Positions 40,541 through 46,598 of a stretch of DNA of 48,583 nucleotides are shown here, piece by piece; the stretch's first letter is position 1, and each line of letters starts with the position of its first letter. The position numbers and the translations under genes are program-made. Below the pieces are notes generated by a model, which worked only from the letters and a program-made list of their open reading frames with translations, searched no databases and was not told the DNA's origin. Source of the DNA: Candidatus Saccharibacteria bacterium UBA5145 (GTDB lineage: Bacteria; Patescibacteriota; Saccharimonadia; Saccharimonadales; UBA4665); assembly GCA_002413865.1 (NCBI GenBank), contig DHXX01000012.1, forward strand, positions 176,170 through 224,752, in the 5' to 3' direction.

Positions 40541-41395
40541 TTGCTCAAAGATTACTATCACCTGACCAAGCCGGGCATTATTCGCGGAAATCTCATCAGT
40601 ACGATAGCCGGATTTTTACTAGCATCGAAGGGGAACGTTAAGGTTGGCTTATTTGTTGCCACCCTTATGGGCATATCGATGGTGATTGCTTCGGCCAGCG
40701 TTTTCAATAATTACATCGACCGTGACATCGACCGGAAAATGGCCCGGACAAAAAAGCGGGCTCTAGTTCGCGGAGCAATTACCGGGCGCAACGCGCTTAT
40801 CTACGCCTCGATCTTGGGTGTCAGCGGTGAATTAATTTTGGAGATCTATACTAATTGGCTGACGGCCTTAATTACGCTGTTTGGATTTGTTATGTACGTG
40901 GTGGTCTACGGCATTTGGAAGCGCCGTTCAACCCTCGGTACGATTGTCGGCAGCGTCTCGGGAGCTACTCCGCCCGTCATCGGTTACTGCGCGGTCACGG
41001 GTAGGCTCGATAGCGCGGCCCTACTACTTTTTTTGATTTTAGTCTTTTGGCAGATGCCGCACTTTTTTGCGATTGCCATGTATCGGCTCAAGGATTACGC
41101 TACCGCCGGTATTCCGGTCTTGCCGGTTAAAAAGGGCCTACTAGTCACCAAAATTCAGATGCTGCTCTTCACGCTTGGCTTTGCCCTAGCCAGCGTCATG
41201 CTCACCGTGCTCGGCTATACCGGTCGAGTCTATTTTGGAGTCGCCTTAGCGATAGGAATTGGCTGGACGGCATTGTGCGTACAAGGCTTCAGGGTGTCAG
41301 ACAATTCGCGCTGGGCCCGTCAGATGTTCTTTTTCTCGCTGATTGCGCTGACGCTATTGTGCGCGACCATTTCGGTCGACCATTTTTTGCCCTAG
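40541..41395 (+). CDS. cyoE: Heme O synthase (protoheme IX farnesyltransferase)
   Basis: A UbiA-superfamily enzyme adding a farnesyl group to heme B to make heme O for the oxidase. First Asp-rich motif: NNYIDRDIDRKMARTKKR; second region: YRLKDYATAGIPVLP. The start is TTG at 40541 (LKDYYHLTKPGIIRGN is the usual N-terminus), 7 nt after cyoD. No heme-synthesis genes are visible in this window, so heme may be imported or made elsewhere. Confidence 0.95.
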   Translation: MLKDYYHLTKPGIIRGNLISTIAGFLLASKGNVKVGLFVATLMGISMVIASASVFNNYIDRDIDRKMARTKKRALVRGAITGRNALIYASILGVSGELILEIYTNWLTALITLFGFVMYVVVYGIWKRRSTLGTIVGSVSGATPPVIGYCAVTGRLDSAALLLFLILVFWQMPHFFAIAMYRLKDYATAGIPVLPVKKGLLVTKIQMLLFTLGFALASVMLTVLGYTGRVYFGVALAIGIGWTALCVQGFRVSDNSRWARQMFFFSLIALTLLCATISVDHFLP

Positions 41396-41405
41396 AATCA
41401 GACGC

Positions 41406-41433
41406 GTCATCCTGAGCCGCAGGCGAAGGATCT
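41406..41433. repeat. REP-like repeat (family A), diverged copy
   Basis: Starts GTCATCCTGAG and ends GAAGGATCT; further degenerate pieces (CTTCACTTCG, CTATCAGAATGACAG) follow up to about 41565 in the 244-bp gap after cyoE. Confidence 0.75.
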
Positions 41434-41639
41434 GCATCTATAAAATTACGGCTCAGATTCTTCACTTCGTTATAGCTTCTCGCCAGGAAAACTATAAATT
41501 TATAAGAATGTTTTCTTGGGTTTAAGCATATATCCTCGCTGAACGCGAGGCTATCAGAATGACAGTGAACCCCCTCCACTAACCTGGGTTTGCGGTCGAA
41601 TGGAAGTTTTGGAGCGGCTTGTATATACTTCTATACATT

Positions 41640-42692
41640 ATGCATAAGTTGTTTGCGGGTAGTTTATTGGGATTACTGTTGTTCGCGGCCTTGCCGGGTA
41701 CCGCGAACTACCGGCTCAACAGTTACGGTTTTGGCAGTGGTGGTGGTACCGGTTCGACGAGCAACTACGCCTTGGAAGGCAAAACGGGCGAAATTAGTGG
41801 TCAAACCAGCGCGACGGCTAATTATAAGATCCTGCCCGCTTACATTGGCACGCGCCAAGCCAACGTCCCGAAGTTGACCAGCCTCGACAACAACGGCGGC
41901 GTTTACTACAACAAACTGCACTTCGTAATCGACACCCAGGGTAACCCGACCGACGCCAAATTCGCGCTTGAAATCAGTACCGATAACTTCGCCTCCGATA
42001 CGCGTTATGTCAAAAACGATCTGACGATTGGAACGACTTTGACGACGGCCGATTTTCAGACCTACGCGGTCTGGGGCGGAGCTGGTGGCGCCAACGTTAT
42101 CGGCTTGGCCTACGGCATACCCTACTGGGTTAAAGTCAGCGCCACCCAGGGCAATTACACTCAATCGGCCTACGGGCCGAGCAGCTCGGCGACGACAGCC
42201 AGTCCGTCGATTACTTTTAATCTTACGACAACGAGCCAAGCTAACCCGCCTTTTAGCGTCGGTATCGGTCCGCTGATAGCCGGCTCAGTCGGAACTTCAG
42301 CCGATACGATCAACCTCGGCTTGACCACGAACGCCGTCAGCGGTGCCAACCTCTATATATTGTCCAAAAACAGCGGCCTCAACAGCGCCTCGACGGCCAG
42401 TTCAATCGCTTCGGCCTCGGCCGACCTTGGATCGGTATCAACCGGCTATGGTGCCCAGTCGTCGTCGGCCAGCCAATCGTCCGGCGGCCCACTGACCGCT
42501 CTGAGCCCCTACAACGGCGCCAGTAACATCGTCGGTATCGTCGATAATTCCAACCGCGGGCTCTACACCAGCGCCGGCCCAATCACGAGCGGCGTCGCCA
42601 GTTTATTCCTCAAAGCCAAAGCCGCCAGTACCGTCGTGGCGGCCAACGATTATAGTGACATTCTAACGGTCGTCGCCGCTGGCAACTTTTAA
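41640..42692 (+). CDS. Secreted surface protein with C-terminal WxL-like module (1)
   Basis: Signal peptide MHKLFAGSLLGLLLFAALPG, then a region around a Gly/Ser-rich segment (GFGSGGGTGSTSNYALEGK) and an FN3-like part (IPYWVKVSATQGNYTQSAYG). The C-terminal ~170 residues share a pattern with the next gene's product: SKNSGLNSA and, at the very end, VAANDYSDILTVVAAGNF. The Y-x-D/T-x-LT ending recalls WxL domains (Y-x-x-LTWTL), without the Trp. No sorting signal or C-terminal helix, so attachment must be non-covalent or through partners. A TTG seven codons upstream is a less likely start. Confidence 0.8.
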   Translation: MHKLFAGSLLGLLLFAALPGTANYRLNSYGFGSGGGTGSTSNYALEGKTGEISGQTSATANYKILPAYIGTRQANVPKLTSLDNNGGVYYNKLHFVIDTQGNPTDAKFALEISTDNFASDTRYVKNDLTIGTTLTTADFQTYAVWGGAGGANVIGLAYGIPYWVKVSATQGNYTQSAYGPSSSATTASPSITFNLTTTSQANPPFSVGIGPLIAGSVGTSADTINLGLTTNAVSGANLYILSKNSGLNSASTASSIASASADLGSVSTGYGAQSSSASQSSGGPLTALSPYNGASNIVGIVDNSNRGLYTSAGPITSGVASLFLKAKAASTVVAANDYSDILTVVAAGNF

Positions 42693-42721
42693 TTGACTAA
42701 TTGGTTATGCTTGTGTATATT
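42693..42721 (+). promoter_or_regulatory. Strong promoter for the second WxL-like surface protein
   Basis: TTGACT (42693-42698), 17-nt spacer, TATATT (42716-42721), directly after the previous gene's stop codon. Confidence 0.8.
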
Positions 42722-42767
42722 TTGTACTAAGTATAACTAGAGCAATAAATAGCAAAAAGAAGGATCC

Positions 42768-43856
42768 ATGAAGCACTATCTAAGTTCTATAAGCACTAAG
42801 ACTTTCTTATTATTCACGACACTTGTTCTTTTACTAAGCGGCGGCTTGCCGGCTTTCGCTTCGGCTGCCCAACTAACCCAAGCTGGTCTTCAACTTGGTC
42901 GCCTGGCGATCAACGCCGGAACAGGTAACGATTTACTCGTTACCTTCAAACTCAATACGACGGCAACGACCGTCGCCAAAATTGACATAGTTTTCCCGGT
43001 GGGCTTCACGATCGCGACGGGTACACCGACGGTCGGCACTGGTACCTATCCAAACACGCCAGCTAGCATCACAGCCCCTCCGGGAACCCTGACGGCAGCC
43101 TCAACGGCCGTTACTAATGATATTTTGGTCTCGGGCTTTACGTCGGCCAGCTTAACAAACACGACGCTCTACGGTTTTACGATTCCAGCCGGTACAATCA
43201 CCAACCCGGCAACCGCTGGCGCGCAGAACATTACTGTTTGTAGCGAACCGAGCGGTGGTACCGCCAACTGTGGCTCGGCGATTGACACTACGACGGTCCA
43301 AACTTACATTTACGGCGCTGGAGCCAACGGCGACCAAGTCACGGTCAACGCTTCGGTAGCGGCTAACTTCAGTTTTGCCTTGAGCGCCAACAGCGATACC
43401 ATTCCAAAGATTGACCCTTCGGCTCCTCAAACATCCGCGGGTGTTACGATGACCGTATCGACCAACTCGCCATTGGGCTACACAGCCTACGTTAAGTCAA
43501 AAAACAGCGCCTTAACATCGGCCACCTCGCCATCGACCCCAATTAACACAGGCGCATTCAACGGTGCACCCGATTTGATGTCAGGCGGGTCCAGTATTTA
43601 CGGCTTCGTGCCATCGACTACTACAGCGGGCGGTACCGTTTCCGGATCGATATCCTACGATACTGAATACAATGCCATTGACGGCACACACGGTGGTGCT
43701 TTCAACGGCACTAGCTTTGCCTCGTTTCAGTCACGCAACGGTTACTCGAGCGGAGATCAAATCAGTCTCAAAGAGCGCGCTACCGTCGCCAACACCGTCG
43801 CTGCTGCCAACGATTACACCGACACACTGACGGTTGTTGCCGCCGGTAACTTCTAG
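42768..43856 (+). CDS. Secreted surface protein with C-terminal WxL-like module (2)
   Basis: Signal peptide (TFLLFTTLVLLLSGGLPAFA, then SA-AQ) and a ~170-residue N-terminal beta domain (IDIVFPVGFTIATGTPTVG) like those of bacterial adhesins. From about residue 195 the C-terminal module follows (FSFALSANSDTIPKIDPSAP, YTAYVKSKNSALTSA) and ends DYTDTLTVVAAGNF, as in the previous gene. AAGGA lies 5 nt before the ATG and a near-consensus promoter drives it; it may be abundant. No sorting signal. Two DUF916-like genes lie downstream. Confidence 0.82.
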   Translation: MKHYLSSISTKTFLLFTTLVLLLSGGLPAFASAAQLTQAGLQLGRLAINAGTGNDLLVTFKLNTTATTVAKIDIVFPVGFTIATGTPTVGTGTYPNTPASITAPPGTLTAASTAVTNDILVSGFTSASLTNTTLYGFTIPAGTITNPATAGAQNITVCSEPSGGTANCGSAIDTTTVQTYIYGAGANGDQVTVNASVAANFSFALSANSDTIPKIDPSAPQTSAGVTMTVSTNSPLGYTAYVKSKNSALTSATSPSTPINTGAFNGAPDLMSGGSSIYGFVPSTTTAGGTVSGSISYDTEYNAIDGTHGGAFNGTSFASFQSRNGYSSGDQISLKERATVANTVAAANDYTDTLTVVAAGNF

Positions 43857-43917
43857 CCCCAGCAAATCGATAGCTTATTGTGTTCATCCTCGCTTGGTCT
43901 TGTTGACATGGCGGGGG

Positions 43918-43998
43918 ATAGTTAAAAGTAGAAAGTTCATAAAGTTGAAAGTTAACTCGGACTGTAGCTAACTTTCAACTTTATACTTTACAACTCCG
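43918..43998. repeat. Microrepeat hairpin (family B), AAAGTTGAAAGT type, copy 2
   Basis: AAAGTTGAAAGTTA faces TAACTTTCAACTTTA around a short ACTCGGACTGTAGC centre. Lies directly before the GIY-YIG element. Confidence 0.8.
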
Positions 43999-44002
43999 AA
44001 CT

Positions 44003-44412
44003 GTCATCCCAGCGAAAGCTGGGACCCAGTCAATCAAGTAATCCGCTTGAAAGATCTGCCCAGTCCGGATTATTAGCATCAATCAACTGCAATTTCCACA
44101 GCCTCTTCCAAGCCTTGATATCCTTCTCTCGTCTAATCGCTTCGACGGCAAGTTCATAAGCTTCATAATGCACTAACCCGATAACGCCATACTTTGTGGT
44201 GAAGCTGGAGTAGGATTTTGATCGATGCTCATCAATGCGCCGTGCCAAATTATTCGTAATCCCTGTATACAGAGTTCCGTTACGCTGACTGGCTAGAATG
44301 TAGACGAAATACTGCTGCATGACAACATAGTAGCGAGCGGCAATTAATTAAATATTAAAAGGTGCGCTTCCGCGCAGATTATTGACTGGGTCCCAGCTTT
44401 CGCGGGGATGAC
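44003..44412. mobile_element. Candidate mobile unit: GIY-YIG gene between REP-like inverted repeats
   Basis: The left end (44003-44034) and the reverse complement of the right end (44381-44412) agree at 31 of 32 positions. Each end is itself a family A hairpin with GTCAT and GGACCC ends. The enclosed gene is a lone GIY-YIG nuclease whose stop codon lies inside the left repeat. The layout resembles REP sequences flanking their RAYT transposases, but with a different enzyme. No target-site duplication is obvious. Confidence 0.6.
44030..44320 (-). CDS. Stand-alone GIY-YIG nuclease domain protein
   Basis: A 96-residue protein made of one GIY-YIG domain: strands with VYI (residues 6-8) and YTG (18-20), then NNLARRIDEHR with the conserved Arg, HYEAYELAVEAIRREKDIK and the final WKRLWKLQLI. 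Such YhbQ/UvrC-like single-domain proteins cut DNA or act in repair. TACTAT ends 6 nt before the ATG (leaderless). Its last codons and TGA are inside a REP-like repeat, so the protein's C-terminus co-evolves with the repeat. Confidence 0.93.
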   Translation of the reverse strand: MQQYFVYILASQRNGTLYTGITNNLARRIDEHRSKSYSSFTTKYGVIGLVHYEAYELAVEAIRREKDIKAWKRLWKLQLIDANNPDWADLSSGLLD

Positions 44413-44529
44413 AAGCTCCAAGCCAACTTTATGAACTGCAGGTGTTTGACTGGGTTCAGTACTTGGTGTACTTCTATGGTCTATGGCGCTATCGCTTTCA
44501 CCGTTCGTATCCGTTATACTGAGTTATAA

Positions 44530-45573
44530 ATGGGAAGCCGCAAAAATATTCTAGCCAGTTTGCTCGTGTTGATTGGGGGTCTAATCATGCCGCTGGCCCA
44601 CGCTAGCGCGGCCAACACAGGCTTTAACCTGACAACCACGCCGTCACCGATATCGCTCACCACGGCCCCGGGCACGACCATCACTTCCGAGTTCCGCGTC
44701 GTCAATAACTCTATCCAGCCCGAACGTCTCAAGGTAGGACTTATGAAGTTCCGGGCCACTGGTGAGACGGGGCGGCCCAACCTGTATGAACGTGGCCTCG
44801 GTGACGATTATTTTGATTGGGTAAAGTTCACGCCCAGTACGTTTGACGCGCCGTCCGGACAGTGGGTGAAGATCAAGATGACAATTACCGTGCCGTCGAC
44901 GGCCGGTCTGGGCTATTACTACGCGGTAACCTTCCAGCGTGCCAATAATCCCGGCACAGCGGCCGATCAGTCGGCTTCGGTCATCGGCGCCTCGGCAACG
45001 CTCGTGTTGCTCGACGTCAAATCACCCAACCAACACCCCGAGCTACAACTCGCCAACTTTACGAGCGATCACCACCTCTACCAATATCTACCGTCAACTT
45101 TGTCGGTCCGCGTTCACAACACCGGTAACATTCATCTCCATCCGGCCGGCAATATTTTTATCAAACAGGGCAGCAAAACAGTTGCCACGCTCGATATCAA
45201 TCCTTACCAAGGCAATGTTTTGCCGAAGTCGTATCGGATATTTACGGCTGATTGGCGCGACGGTTTTCCAATCTATCAAGACAAACAGATTGACGGCAAG
45301 CCGGTACTCACTAAAAGCGGCAAGCCCGACCGTTCTTTGCACTGGGATCTAACCAGGGTCACAAAACTCCGGATTGGCAGATACACCGCCCAAGCCCTAG
45401 TCGTCTATAACGACGGCGTACGCGACGTCCCCATGGAAGCCACGACCAGTTTTTGGGTAATTCCCTGGACGCTAATTATGATTGTCCTAGCGACCGGCCT
45501 GTTAGTTGTCGCCGGCGCCTGGTTTATCGCCCATCACCTTTTCAAGAGCACTAAATACAAACAACGGCTATGA
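44530..45573 (+). CDS. DUF916-like (WxL-interacting) membrane-anchored protein 1
   Basis: Signal peptide (LLVLIGGLIMPLAHASA), then an Ig-like domain of DUF916/WxL-interacting type (PISLTTAPGTTITSEFRVVN, WVKIKMTITVPSTAGLGYYY), a second beta domain (LSVRVHNTGNIHLHPAGNIF) and a C-terminal helix (TLIMIVLATGLLVVAGAWFI) with a basic tail. In Firmicutes such proteins bind WxL-domain proteins and peptidoglycan. TATACT ends 9 nt before the ATG. Overlaps the next gene by ATGA. Confidence 0.85.
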   Translation: MGSRKNILASLLVLIGGLIMPLAHASAANTGFNLTTTPSPISLTTAPGTTITSEFRVVNNSIQPERLKVGLMKFRATGETGRPNLYERGLGDDYFDWVKFTPSTFDAPSGQWVKIKMTITVPSTAGLGYYYAVTFQRANNPGTAADQSASVIGASATLVLLDVKSPNQHPELQLANFTSDHHLYQYLPSTLSVRVHNTGNIHLHPAGNIFIKQGSKTVATLDINPYQGNVLPKSYRIFTADWRDGFPIYQDKQIDGKPVLTKSGKPDRSLHWDLTRVTKLRIGRYTAQALVVYNDGVRDVPMEATTSFWVIPWTLIMIVLATGLLVVAGAWFIAHHLFKSTKYKQRL

Positions 45574-46541
45574 AAAAGTGGACCGGGGCTTGGCTGGTAG
45601 CCGTTGGTCTGGCTATGGTCATGTCTTTGCCGGCAGCCGCGGCTACTAGTCGAGCAACTGCGCCCGCCGGGATCACGCTCGCGCCGTTTCTACAGACCGT
45701 ATCGGTGGCTAGTTTTGAGCCGACCAAAAGCTTTAAATTACTGGTTACCAACCAGACCGATTCAACCCGCAGTTTTAGGGTTAGTCTGACTGATTTTGGT
45801 GCCCAAAATGAATTCGGGGGCGTCGCCTTTTTGGGGCTGACGGATTCGAATTACGTCGCTCAGCACGGTCTGGTAAAGTGGCTCGTTATCGACCAGTCAA
45901 GTTTTAGCCTGGCGCCAAAAGCCAGTACTAGTCTGACGGTGACAATTCGCAACGATGAAGGCCTTGCACCCGGCGGCCACTACGGCGCGGTACTCGTCAA
46001 TGAAGCTACCGGTTCGGGTCAATCAAAGCCTAATACTATTGCCGCCAATCCGACAGTTTCATCGTTAATTTTCGTCACCAAACTGGGGGGCGAACAGTAC
46101 GATTTACGCCTCAATAAAGTCACGCACAATACGAGCTGGCTGCACCTGCCGACCGCCGCCCATCTCCGTTTTCAGAACCCCGGCAACGTCGCGGTCGTGC
46201 CGCGCGGTACCGTCCAATTGTTTGGGCCGCACAACACACTAATTGGCCAGGGAGCCATCAATGAAGACTCGAGTTTTATCCTACCCGACGCCTATCGCCA
46301 ATTGACGGTTCCGATTAAGTCAGTGGGGGCCGCCGGCTGGTGGCCAGGGCACTATACGTTGCAAGTAAACTACCGTTACGACGGCCTAGCCGCCGCCGCT
46401 ATCCACACAGAAAAATTCTATTTTATCAACCTACCGCATTTACTGGTAAGTTTGGTCTTGATCATCATTTTGACGATAGCGCTCTATTATTATCGTTTCG
46501 CCCTGTGGATAACTCTCAAGAAACTGCGTTTTCACCCTTAA
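45570..46541 (+). CDS. DUF916-like membrane-anchored protein 2
   Basis: Paralogue in architecture of the preceding protein: signal peptide (MKKWTGAWLVAVGLAMVMSL), an N-terminal Ig-like domain (FEPTKSFKLLVTNQTDSTRS, LAPGGHYGAVLVNEATGSG), a second beta domain (LRFQNPGNVAVVPRGTVQLF) and a C-terminal helix (LLVSLVLIIILTIALYYYRF) followed by KKLRFHP. Coupled to the first through ATGA, so the two probably form a complex on the cell surface. Confidence 0.84.
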   Translation: MKKWTGAWLVAVGLAMVMSLPAAAATSRATAPAGITLAPFLQTVSVASFEPTKSFKLLVTNQTDSTRSFRVSLTDFGAQNEFGGVAFLGLTDSNYVAQHGLVKWLVIDQSSFSLAPKASTSLTVTIRNDEGLAPGGHYGAVLVNEATGSGQSKPNTIAANPTVSSLIFVTKLGGEQYDLRLNKVTHNTSWLHLPTAAHLRFQNPGNVAVVPRGTVQLFGPHNTLIGQGAINEDSSFILPDAYRQLTVPIKSVGAAGWWPGHYTLQVNYRYDGLAAAAIHTEKFYFINLPHLLVSLVLIIILTIALYYYRFALWITLKKLRFHP

Positions 46542-46598
46542 AACACCTCTCGCTCCGCTTGTGTTTACCGAGTATAATAACAGGGGTAAAGGTATGAG

